Shown here: positions 13,107-22,482 of the stretch, in pieces
Numbering within the stretch: position 1 is the first letter of the stretch
Layout of the letters: each line of letters starts with the position of its first letter
Assembly (NCBI GenBank): GCA_949987705.1
Contig: OX465283.1
Span: 4,816,207-4,880,206 of the forward strand
Source: Thereva unica
Taxonomy: Eukaryota > Arthropoda > Insecta > Diptera > Therevidae
Reading direction: 5' to 3'
DNA length: 64,000 nt
Program-made: the position numbers and the translations under genes
The notes under the pieces: generated by a model
Databases searched by the model: none
What the model was told of the DNA's origin: nothing
What the model saw: only the letters and a program-made list of their open reading frames with translations

Positions 13107-13111
13107 TAGCA
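13107..13111. repeat. Target-site duplication TAGCA (left) of BEL/Pao element 1
   Basis: TAGCA directly precedes the TG of the left LTR and recurs at 22478-22482 directly after the CA of the right LTR. Five bases is a usual BEL/Pao duplication length. Confidence 0.85.
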
Positions 13112-13430
13112 TGTATAGCTCACTGGTATGAGCTGGACTGTTATGTGTACTGGGTGATTAGGACTGCACAACCTAATCGATTTAGTAGCAGTTTTGGTGG
13201 TTAAAGAAAACACTTTGAGTTGCTGTTGGTTCTCAACTGAACTTTTAATTTTCCAGATCTTAATTTATATGTTAACATTTGTGCAACATAATCATTTTTT
13301 TTTATATTATTAATTGGAGCAACAATAAGTTATTGACTCGGTGATCGTAATTATATTTTATTATTGAGTCATCAACATGAATGACTCGGACGCGTGTGGC
13401 ATACTTATCGTTTTGTTTGCTGTGCAAACA
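13112..13430 (-). repeat. 3' LTR of BEL/Pao element 1
   Basis: 319 bases, TG...CA, matching 22153-22477. It has one extra T in a poly-T run and lacks a 7-base segment present in the 5' copy. The stop codon of the large open frame (13361) lies inside it. The bases just upstream in element sense (GGGCAAAA) are only a weak polypurine tract. Confidence 0.9.
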
Positions 13431-15196
13431 TTTTGCCCAGCCGAGGTCGTGGATCGCGGGGCTGGGTTAGGTCCTAGATGTTCTGTCGATTGTTGTATGC
13501 CGGATGAGCTGTGAATACTCTCTGGTAGATCGCCAGTGGTTACATGGTGTTGTTTCAGACTCCAACGGGTCGGTCGACATTTCCATATACCTGCGATGAT
13601 CGCTATGGTGAGTAGGACAGATCCTGCTGTTGTGGCGGTATGGTGTCCGATAGTTTTCCATGTTGATGACTGAACTTGTAAGCCAGTTGGATCGTGGATG
13701 ATGCTGCTGAATGTGTCGGATGTTTTTAGTATCGGGTCTAACATTACTGGTTTGCTATCTAACCCGGTAGGGTTGAATATCCCAGTTATGTTGAAATTCA
13801 TTGGCTTTAGAAATGTTGATTGAATAATGACTTTGTTACGAACTTCAGAGAAAAGTATATTCTTCGTTGTTTCAATCACACAGTCCTGAGTTGTCTGCAG
13901 AATTCCGACGCCATGCAGAGTAACATCTTCCCGTTGTCCGTTACATTTAATTGCGGCCGTTGTTGGTGGATCTGCGATAAATAACCAGGTGTTCGCCAAA
14001 AAAAGATGTTTCCATATGACGGAGTGGATTTTCAGTTGCTTTAATGGGCACTCTTGCCTATTGTGTCGTTGGTATATTTCATCGATGATACAATTTGGAT
14101 TTTTCACTAAGTCACTAACAACTGCGGGTGTGCACAATTTGGAGTATTTTTCTAAAGATACGCAATTTCTCATTTCTTCTTCGGTGATTTCGAAATATTT
14201 TTGATTATTGTACTCTATCGCCAGGATTGCTGATGATATTTGTGGCGTGACATATGTATTGTTATTTATGCGCTGAGGAATTGGGGTTGCTTTAATCATA
14301 TTAAAGGTATCGGCATCCGTTATATGCAGAAATCCAAAAACCTTAACATCTGAATCGGCTATGTATATTTCCATATCATTCCCTGGTTCTGGAATGATTC
14401 TTAGATTAGATGGCATTTTGCTTGCTGCTTGATCTGTTATTTCTGCCAATTTGCTTGGAGTTATGAAGTCCATAATGTTTCCTTTACCATAACCTGCTTG
14501 TAGAATTTTTATGTAGTGCTGTTTTAGGTCTTCCAAAATATCTTTGGCAATCTGGTACGCTGCTAGTATTTGTGTGCTGACCATATTACTGTCAATCTTG
14601 TCATACCATCCTTCAATCTTGTTTACCTCGGAGATTACTCTGTTCAGTTTGTTTGTGACCAGATCGAACTGTCTACCCATGCGGACTTCTGTGTCATTTA
14701 TCCTTGTCATTGTAGATACCAATATATTTGCTTGATGATTAGCCGCTTGTCTCAACATATCTTGATTATGCTGAAGGTGTTCAATGTCAGTGTAAACCTC
14801 ATCGTTTACTCCAAAGATGGCTTGCAATAGATGTCCAACAAGCCCTCTTTTATTTCTCCGCTTCCGCCTTTGGTTTATTGCTTCAATCTCATTTAAGATT
14901 GTTGATTTTCGTTCTAATAAATGTTCAAGTAGAGTGCGGCAATGCGTGTTGTCTTCAAACCGTTTTGCCTCACTGCAGGTTTGTTCCATCTTGGTTATTA
15001 TATTATTTACTCTACTAGTGTCTGCTGTTGTGTTGATTGGGATGAGTACCTCGACCTTGATAGTACCTCTCTTTAGTTTGGCGTGTCCAATTTGTTCGAT
15101 AAACAGCCCAGGTTGTGGGTATTTTATTGTGTAGTGTGTATGTCCCGGTTGGATCGAGCTTAATATAACGAGTGTAGTTAAAACCAATTTAGCCAT
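13361..15196 (-). CDS. Envelope-like region of element 1 (baculovirus F-type architecture)
   Basis: About 611 residues from the internal methionine at 15196. The start MAKLVLTTLVILSSIQ looks like a signal peptide. A furin-type site RRKRRNKR lies at about 14840-14870, directly followed by a glycine-led hydrophobic stretch (GLVGHLLQAIFG), the place of a fusion peptide. A heptad-rich region comes next. A transmembrane segment (SVLLTIAIIAGIW) lies near 13580-13620 before a short tail ending in the LTR. This order (signal, cleavage, fusion peptide, coiled coil, anchor) matches the F-like envelopes known in insect errantiviruses and some BEL/Pao elements. It is in frame with pol with no stop between. 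Whether it is made separately is unknown. Function is inferred from architecture. Confidence 0.75.
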   Translation of the reverse strand: MAKLVLTTLVILSSIQPGHTHYTIKYPQPGLFIEQIGHAKLKRGTIKVEVLIPINTTADTSRVNNIITKMEQTCSEAKRFEDNTHCRTLLEHLLERKSTILNEIEAINQRRKRRNKRGLVGHLLQAIFGVNDEVYTDIEHLQHNQDMLRQAANHQANILVSTMTRINDTEVRMGRQFDLVTNKLNRVISEVNKIEGWYDKIDSNMVSTQILAAYQIAKDILEDLKQHYIKILQAGYGKGNIMDFITPSKLAEITDQAASKMPSNLRIIPEPGNDMEIYIADSDVKVFGFLHITDADTFNMIKATPIPQRINNNTYVTPQISSAILAIEYNNQKYFEITEEEMRNCVSLEKYSKLCTPAVVSDLVKNPNCIIDEIYQRHNRQECPLKQLKIHSVIWKHLFLANTWLFIADPPTTAAIKCNGQREDVTLHGVGILQTTQDCVIETTKNILFSEVRNKVIIQSTFLKPMNFNITGIFNPTGLDSKPVMLDPILKTSDTFSSIIHDPTGLQVQSSTWKTIGHHTATTAGSVLLTIAIIAGIWKCRPTRWSLKQHHVTTGDLPESIHSSSGIQQSTEHLGPNPAPRSTTSAGQNVCTANKTISMPHASESFMLMTQ

Positions 15197-18100
15197 GTTC
15201 CAGGTAGTTGCTGATTTATGTGCCGTCTTCTTGTCCGCATGCAGGTGACTCTCTGTGCCAGTTTGATGATTACTTGTTACAGTGACATGTGTACCAGCAC
15301 ACGTTTTCAGCTCTGTTGATGTAGTATGCTCTGCATTCGTCAAGTTGTCATCTTCAACAGGTAACACACATATTTTTGTTACTGGACGCTTTATTGTGGA
15401 GTTTTCTTTGACCCGTAGAGTTACCACTCGTACAACTCCATCTTTGCCTGGATGTGTCTCGATTATTCGGGCTAGTGGCCATCTCGTTGGAGCGCAGTTT
15501 TCATCTTTTACGAGAACAATTTGCCCAACTTCGATCACCCTTGCTCCTGATTTCCATTTTGTTCTTTGTTGGAGTCGTGATAGATATTCACTTTGCCACA
15601 CCTTCCAGAAGTCTTGCGTCATCTTCTGTACTTGTTTCCAGCGGCTCAATGTGGTAATGTTGTTGTCTATGGTTGGTTCTGGTAGTCCTACTAATTCTTG
15701 CCCAACCAAGAAATGTCCAGGTGTTAGAGTAAGGATCGAACTAGGGTCGCTCGGTAGTGGGTATAATGGGCGTGAATTTAAACAGGCTTCGATTTGGCAC
15801 AGTAGCGTCGACATTTCCTCGAATGTTAGCGTAGTGCAGCCTATTACCTTTTTCAAGTGGGATTTGATGGATTTGACTCCAGCCTCCCAAATTCCTCCGA
15901 AGTGAGGAGCTGCCGGCGGAATAAAATGCCATTGTACACCTTCGGTCGCCAGGCTTCCCACTACTGTGGTTAAGTTTCTGATGGCATGGCGAAGATCCTT
16001 ATCCAGTATTTTTTGTGCTCCTACGAACGTTGTTCCATTATCACTGTATATGTTTGAAACAAGGCCCCTTCTTGATGTGAATCTTCTAAATGCTGCTACG
16101 AATGCCTCCGAGGTCATGTCTGTTACCGCTTCGATGTGAATGGCCTTTGTAGCTAGACATACAAAGACTGCTATGTAGCCCTTGTGGGATTTGTTACCTC
16201 TTCCTTTGGACATTCTTATCTGAATAGGCCCTGCATAATCTAGTCCGGTGTGCGAAAACGGTTTCGCTGGTGTTACTCGTGGAGCTGGGAGTTCACCCAT
16301 AATTTGTGTCACTGTTTGTCCCTTGTGCCTGCAGCAAGTAATGCATTTGTTCAATACTTGTCGTATTTTGCTTTTCCCATTGATTATGAAGTATCTTCTT
16401 CTAATAAAAGCATGTGTGACTTCATTTCCTCCATGTAGTGTCGCTGCATGAGCTTCAAGTATCAATAGTTTAGCTATGTGGTGTTTGTGAGGTATTATGA
16501 CGGGATGTTTTTCATTATACGGAATACGAGAATTTTGGATTCTTCCACCCACTCTTAGTACGCCATTTTCGTCCAAAAATGGATTTAAGGAAAGAATTGA
16601 ACTTTTTGTGTTAAGTGGTTTCTTTGCTTCCAGCTGTTTTAATTCTGCAGCGAACTCCGTTTTTTGTGTCATCTGTAGAAGTTGTTGATGCGCTTTATCT
16701 AATTCCTTTACTGATAAATCTGTGCTGTTTATTATCTCCTTCCTGCATTTCGCGATGAATCTTTTGCAGTAAGCCAGCACACGTGTAAGTTTTTTAAACG
16801 ATGAAAAACGACTAAGTAGCTCGAAGCCTTCATCATTTTGAGTTACATGGACCGCTACTACCTTATTTAAATTACCTCCTCTTGTAGTATTTGTGTTAAT
16901 TTTTTGTGTTGGCCATTTATCTTCAGTCATCTTTAGCCACGATGGACCATTCCACCAAAGCTCTGCATTCTTTAGGTACTGCGGAGTGGCTCCTCTCGAC
17001 GCTAGATCAGCAGGGTTGTCTTCGGAACGCACGTGACGCCAACTTGTAGACTCCAGATTTCTGTGAATTTCTGATACTCGGTTTGAAATGAAGGTTTCCC
17101 ATTTATCTGATTTTCCATGGATCCATGCTAATGTTATCATCGAATCTGTCCAGGCGTATTCCTTTACATTCTTAATATCCAATGCTTGTTTTGTTCGACG
17201 TAGTAGTTTAGATAATAAGACTGCTCCGCAAAGTTCTAATCTTGGTAACGTGGTTTTATTTAGTGGTGCTACCTTAGTCTTCGCTACAAGTAGTGTTATA
17301 TGTACTTGCTCCGATTCTGACGTAGTTTTACTGTATACGGTTGCTCCATAAGCTTTTTCGGATGCATCGCAGAATCCATGTAGTTCAACTGTTTTGCATG
17401 CGGGTGTATACTGTATCCAACGTGGTATGTTAATTTCTTCAAGTTTTCGTAGTTCATTCCTGATGTTCATCCATCGAGCAGCTAGCTCTTCTTCCAGTGT
17501 TTGATCCCAGTTGTATCTTTTTGCCCATAATTCTTGAATTAACATTTTGGCTCTCACTGTTATGGGTGCCAACCACCCGAGTGGATCAAATAGTCTAGCA
17601 ATTTCTGATAAGATTGTCCGTTTAGTAGGTACTTCTGGTGTTGCATTCAATTTTACCCTAAAGTGGAATTTGTCTGCTGCTGGTGTCCAGTATATACCCA
17701 AGGATTTTACAGCCTCGTCATCTTTTATTTCAATGGAGCCTTGATCCCTAAGTTCTGTTGGTAGATTATCAATTAGTTCACTGTGGTTGCTTCTCCATTT
17801 TCTAAGGTTGAACCCTCCTTCTTTTAGCGTTTGAATCAGCTCACGTTGTAACCACTTTGCTTCCTGAATTGAAGACGTTCCAGACATCATGTCGTCCACG
17901 TAAAAATCATTGAGAATTATTTTTGCTGCTTCTGGATGATTTTCTTCTTCATCGCGTGCTAATTTTTGCAATGTTTTTATAGCTAGGTAAGGTGCTGATT
18001 TTGTTCCGTATGTCACAGTTGTGAGTTTAAATTCTTGAATGCTATCTCTTGTTGAAAATCGCCATACAATTCGTTGGTAGTCTTGATGTTCCTGTGAGAC

Positions 18101-19919
18101 CATTATTTGCCTGTACATCTTCTCAATGTCGGCACTAAATACATATTGATGTTTTCTCCATCTTAGTAGAATGTCCTGTAGGTCGTGTTGTAGTCTGGGG
18201 CCACAGTGCATTAAATCGTTTAAGCTTAGCTTGGTGCTTGTTTTGGTAGAGGCGTCGAAAACTACTCTTAGTTTGGTAGTCGTGCTTTCTTCTTTGATGA
18301 CTGCTTGATGAGGCATGTAGTATATGTTACGAGTATTGCACTGAAGTTCTTTGGGATCAATGAGTACCATATGTCCCAGTTGTAAGTATTCTTCCATAAA
18401 TTTGTTGTATTCATCCCGCAAAGTTTTGCTTTTTGAGAACCGCTTTTCCATTTGATATAGTCGTGCTATTGCAACTGGTTTTGATTCTCCTAACCCCTCT
18501 GTCTGCTTGAACGGAATTTGTACTGTATACGTGCCATTGGGATTTCGTTTAACTGTTCGATCAAATTGTTCTTCACACGTTCTGTTTTCCTCTGACATAG
18601 GTGGACTCATTACTGTTTCTTCCATTTCCCAAAACTTTCGAAGCTGTGAGTCGATATCTACCCGTGAAATCATGGATGTGATTTTCCTGGTTACTTCTTT
18701 CTGTTCGATTGGTCCAGACAATATCCAGCCAAATTCAGTTTTTTGAGCTAACGTTCCACATTTCTTTTTTCTAATTCTGTTCATTAGGATGTCACCAAAT
18801 ACGTCTGCGCCCAATATCATGTCGACTGGTCCCGGGGTATCGTATGTAGGGTCTGCAAGAATGAGATTACTCCAACTGGTAAGATCTTCGCTATCGATAT
18901 ATTTTTGTGGTTGGTCGCTCGTCAGCGATGGAAGTATTAGAGCTTCACACTGCAGTTTAAAGTTGGATGGAAATCTCGGAATGAGTTCTACTAGAATTTT
19001 GCTGTGAGATGTCCCAGCGTTGCTCTCGTGTATTCCTGAAATCTCTGAATATATTTTCATTCTTGGAACTCCTAGTGCTTGCGCCGAATTTTCGGTTATG
19101 AAGGTGACTTGGGATCCGGGATCTACCAATGCTCTCAGATACTCATAGGTGTTTCTTACGGTCTTGGCTCGTACTAGTGCTGTTGCCAGTATTACATTGC
19201 AAGATTTCCTTGCAACGTGTGATTCAATTGTGCGTTGAGATGTAGCAATGTGTGATGACATTACTCTCGGTACATCTTCTTGTTTTGCTGTTGGATTTTT
19301 TGCCTCTTGGTGAATTAGTGTATGGTGTTGCTGCTTACAGACGTTGCATCGGCTTTGACTGTGGCAGGGGTCGTTCGTTCCATGGTTCAAACAGTTGGGA
19401 CATGTTTTACTCTGCCGGACGAAGTTGAGCTTCTCTGCTAATTTTAGTACTCTGAATTTTTTACATACGTATATACTGTGCTGTCCATTACAGTATCGGC
19501 ACTTTGTGGTACTAGTGTAATAATTCTTTATTTGGTAGTTATTTCGTGATTGTCCATGGTTTATGGTGCGGCTGCTTTCAGTTTTCTTCCTAGGCTCTGC
19601 AATTACTTCTAGTGCTTGGAATCTAGTTTCCAAGAACTTCAGTATGTCTTCTAATTGCGGTATCTCTCGTGGATCGCTCAATGATTGCTCGTACGCTTTA
19701 TAGGTCTCTGGATCCATCTTTCTTCGTATAATATGTGCAATAAAGGGTTCCCAGGGTGGGGTTTCTAGTTGTAGGCTGTTGATTCCATGTAGGCATTCTT
19801 TTATTTGGTCATGCAATTGTTTTATTGCTTTAGCAGAATCGATGATTAACGTTGGTTGATCCAGAATTGCATCGGAAAATGTGGAGAATATTTTCCGTTT
19901 ATTATTAAATCTGCTTGTT
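13361..19919 (-). CDS. BEL/Pao gag-pol-env polyprotein, downstream part after the insertion
   Basis: The frame is uninterrupted from the insertion border to the stop at 13361. The TTG at 19816 is not a real start, because the frame is already open upstream. Numbering from 19816, the order is: two zinc knuckles near residues 100-160 (CRYCNGQH; CPNCLNHG..C); aspartic protease with DPGSQ near 233 (usually DSG, so DPG is notable); reverse transcriptase with YVDD near 639; RNase H near 813 (GFCDASEKAYG) followed by LPRLELCGA; integrase HHCC zinc domain; and integrase DDE at about 1192 (LDYAGP), 1257 (YSDNGT) and 1310 (WEAGVKS). The envelope-like region follows from about 1541. In the cell it would form particles, copy RNA to DNA and integrate. 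All catalytic motifs look intact. Expression as one polyprotein or by splicing cannot be decided. Confidence 0.9.
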
Positions 19920-19920
19920 A

Positions 19921-21140
19921 TAGCCTTATGACACTGGCTTTATCGTAGGCTGAAAATGCTGCCTTGGCTAGGCTGAAAATGACGAAATCTGTTATACTGT
20001 GGGACAGAGATAGCATGTGAGAGTAAGAATGATGATCTGATTATTATAACAGATAGTTGTGAGGGGAAAAGAAATCCGTTGGAAATATTTGAAATATTAA
20101 AATTTATTATGATTAAAATTAAATTAATTTAAATTTATTGTATGTATTTGATATTAAACATGGTCAACATCAGGTAAATTAAAATTCTTTGTTCTCTTCC
20201 TTTCAATTTGGTACTTCCTCATTAAAAAATCCTCTTCCTCTATTTCTTTTAATAATTTGTACGAAAAACCTTCTGATTCTCTTCGAAGAAGCCACAATGA
20301 GGAGTACCTCTTCATTTCTTTTTGTTTTTTTGGATTTTCTTCGCAGTTGGTGTGCAAAATAAACTTTTTGCCTTTACATTAAATAGGCAATTAAAACACT
20401 TATATTTCTGTCCCTTATTATTGTATTTATTTTTATATTTATTGTCACTTAAATTTATTGTTATTCACTTTTCACCTTACTCTTGTAAAAATATTTATGT
20501 ATTGCCACTTCAATTATATTTATGATAAATGTTTAGAATTGGGACTCCAGAGTAAAATATCAAATATTTTCAAAAATACTTCAACAATTTCAAATTTCGA
20601 AAGTGAAAAACTATATATAAAAAAACATATTTTTCTTTTAGACTCCCCCCAATTCGCAACCCGCACCCGCCCGTTGTAATCAGAAAAATATGTATCCCAT
20701 GCTTTGAAATTACCAATCACACTAAACACCAAAAATTGTTTGGAGCGATTTTACTCCGTAGCCCTAATCTTAAAAATTTACCCTTCAATAACATATTATT
20801 TATTCTCACTTCAAATATATTTGCTGCCACTTCAATTATAATTATTTCAATTTATTACTTCAATTTATTTTGATTCTCACTCACTGTTATAAAAAGTCTA
20901 GAGATGTAGCAAACTGTTATAAAAAGCATAGAAAAAAGAACATGAATTTCATTCTTTTCCTATGCTTTTTATAACAGTTTTCTAGACTTTTTATAACACT
21001 TAAAATTCAGCCGATAAAAGTTTGAGTATATTCCTCTCACTCTTACATATGGGAAAATCTCCTTTGAATTTTTTCTTTCAGTTTTCAGCCTAGCCAAGGC
21101 AGTATTTTCAGCCTTCGATGAAGCCAGTGTCATAAGGCTA
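19921..21140. mobile_element. 1220-bp inverted-repeat DNA element inserted in gag
   Basis: About 60-bp terminal inverted repeats (19921-19980 and 21081-21140) begin TAGCCTTATGACACTGGCTT and show three mismatches. TTA flanks both ends (19918-19920 and 21141-21143). This 3-bp duplication points to the PIF/Harbinger superfamily, and the gag-pol frame is open on both sides of it. The interior is AT-rich and contains a strong hairpin (20883-21000). A minus-strand open stretch at about 20154-20357 faintly recalls a Harbinger nuclease N-terminus (RRESEGFSYKLLKEIEEED), which I rate as weak. It is non-autonomous. Confidence 0.82.
20883..21000. repeat. Long hairpin inside the DNA element
   Basis: Two arms of about 55 bases meet near 20945. 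The words GTTATAAAAAGTCTAGA and CTGTTATAAAAAGCATAG on the left recur as reverse complements on the right, with a small asymmetric insert in the left arm. It could be a second inverted-repeat element or an internal fold of the host element. Confidence 0.75.
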
Positions 21141-22035
21141 TTACTAGGCTCCAAGCTGCTTCATAACTGGATTCGCTGCTTGCCAGGTGTTGGATAAGTT
21201 TGTGCGCCTCACCACTTAGTGACGTTTGCAAGTAATGCATTTTCTCAGCATTCCCTAAACGTTTGTTGTTGTGGATTAGTCTACAGAATATATTTTCAAA
21301 ATATTTCCAGGCCTTATAGTCACCGTCAAAGTTAGGAATTTTTATTTGTGGTAGTTTCGTCTTTGCCTCATCCTCTCTCTGACTTTTTTCTTCTATCACA
21401 TCTTGTAGTTCTATCATGGTTTCTTGGTAAGCTTCTTCAAGAGTTTCATATTGTTCTTCCTTGAAGTACTTATGCGACAGCTCTTCCTCTTCGGTAAACG
21501 TCATGATTTCTTCGTGCAATTCTTGTATAGCGCCCCATTGCGTTGTTAACTGCTTGATTTTAAATTCGCAGTACGTCTTGGTTTTCGCTTGGCCTCTCTC
21601 TGCTACCTCAGCAAGTAGTCTCCTAATGTTGCTCATTTTGACCCTCTGCTTCTTGAGACGCAGTGACTTCTCCTCCATGTCGTCGTTTAATTTTAAGTTG
21701 AAGTTTGCTCCTGAGGTGTTTGCTGCGGTCTCGACCAGCTGCTTGCTCAGTTTTTGTTGATACTCCCTCAGTAGTTCCTTGGCTTCATCGTATATAGCCT
21801 TTGCTTGATTGTAGAAATTCTGCGTGAAATACGGCTCCGACGGTCTGTTCATTCCTTCCAGATAGGCGTGGTTTTCTTGGAATTTTCCCCAGGAACTGTC
21901 AAATTCCGCTAGTCTCTTCTCTATATAGTTCTTGTCTTTCCTCCCACTGCTGTCTTTCTTCATATTTGAGAGGGCCCGGCACATGGCTTCCCCAAGCTTC
22001 TTTTGTTCTTCTGTTATTTCCGAAAATGACTCCAT
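21130..22035 (-). pseudogene. BEL/Pao gag N-terminal part, cut by the insertion
   Basis: Starts at the ATG 22033-22035 (MESFSEITEEQKKLGEAMCR) and carries about 298 genuine residues before entering the inserted element at 21140. A few spurious residues then end at 21130. The product is charged and helical. It contains the ending KLPQIKIPNFDGDYKAW, the hallmark of the BEL/Pao gag domain (DUF1759), which normally precedes the zinc knuckles. Here the knuckles lie on the far side of the insertion in 13361-19919. The gag chain is therefore split and cannot be made whole from this copy. Confidence 0.88.
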
Positions 22036-22140
22036 CGTGGTACTGCAGACTCGGTGATTCGGTTCTTAATGTTATTGTTGTTTTTTTTTTACTGTTTAAC
22101 TCGGTGCGAGTTGTGCGTAGGTGTGATTCTTTTTAAAGGT

Positions 22141-22151
22141 TCGAAGGACCA
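22141..22151 (-). promoter_or_regulatory. Primer binding site, tRNA-Tyr type
   Basis: On the minus strand, one base after the 5' LTR, the sequence TGGTCCTTCGA is complementary to the CCA-tailed 3' end of eukaryotic tRNA-Tyr, whose acceptor stem begins CCTTCGA. Eleven bases match. Beyond that the match to the T stem is lost. Confidence 0.75.
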
Positions 22152-22152
22152 A

Positions 22153-22477
22153 TGTATAGCTCACTGGTATGAGCTGGACTGTTATGTGTACTGGGTGATT
22201 AGGACTGCACAACCTAATCGATTTAGTAGCAGTTTTGGTGGTTAAAGAAAACACTTTGAGTTGCTGTTGGTTCTCAACTGAACTTTTAATTTTCCAGATC
22301 TTAATTTATATGTTAACATTTGTGCAACATAATCATTTTTTTTATATTATTAATTGGAGCAACATTAATCAATAAGTTATTGACTCGGTGATCGTAATTA
22401 TATTTTATTATTGAGTCATCAACATGAATGACTCGGACGCGTGTGGCATACTTATCGTTTTGTTTGCTGTGCAAACA
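22153..22477 (-). repeat. 5' LTR of BEL/Pao element 1
   Basis: 325 bases, TG...CA, the partner of 13112-13430. It ends beside TAGCA at 22478-22482, which completes the target duplication. Confidence 0.9.
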
Positions 22478-22482
22478 TAGCA

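Larger units (their letters stand above)
13112..22477 (-). mobile_element. Full-length BEL/Pao LTR retrotransposon with envelope-like domain (element 1)
   Basis: The minus-strand element is bounded by two near-identical LTRs (13112-13430, the 3' LTR; 22153-22477, the 5' LTR), each TG...CA, and a TAGCA duplication. Reading leftward it holds a tRNA-Tyr primer site, gag, protease, reverse transcriptase, RNase H, integrase and an envelope-like region. The open frame even runs into the 3' LTR. The only break I see is the inverted-repeat insertion at 19921-21140. The LTRs differ by one T in a T run and one 7-base indel, with no substitution noticed, so the insertion is young. Without the 1220-bp guest it would be about 8.1 kb. 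Confidence 0.92.

Noticed and set aside
15282..15905. 207-codon plus-strand frame inside element 1
   Set aside because: It is the antisense shadow of the integrase C-terminal and envelope junction.
13361..19816. TTG at 19816 as the true start of the large frame
   Set aside because: The frame is open further upstream to the insertion border, and gag begins at 22035 on the other side.
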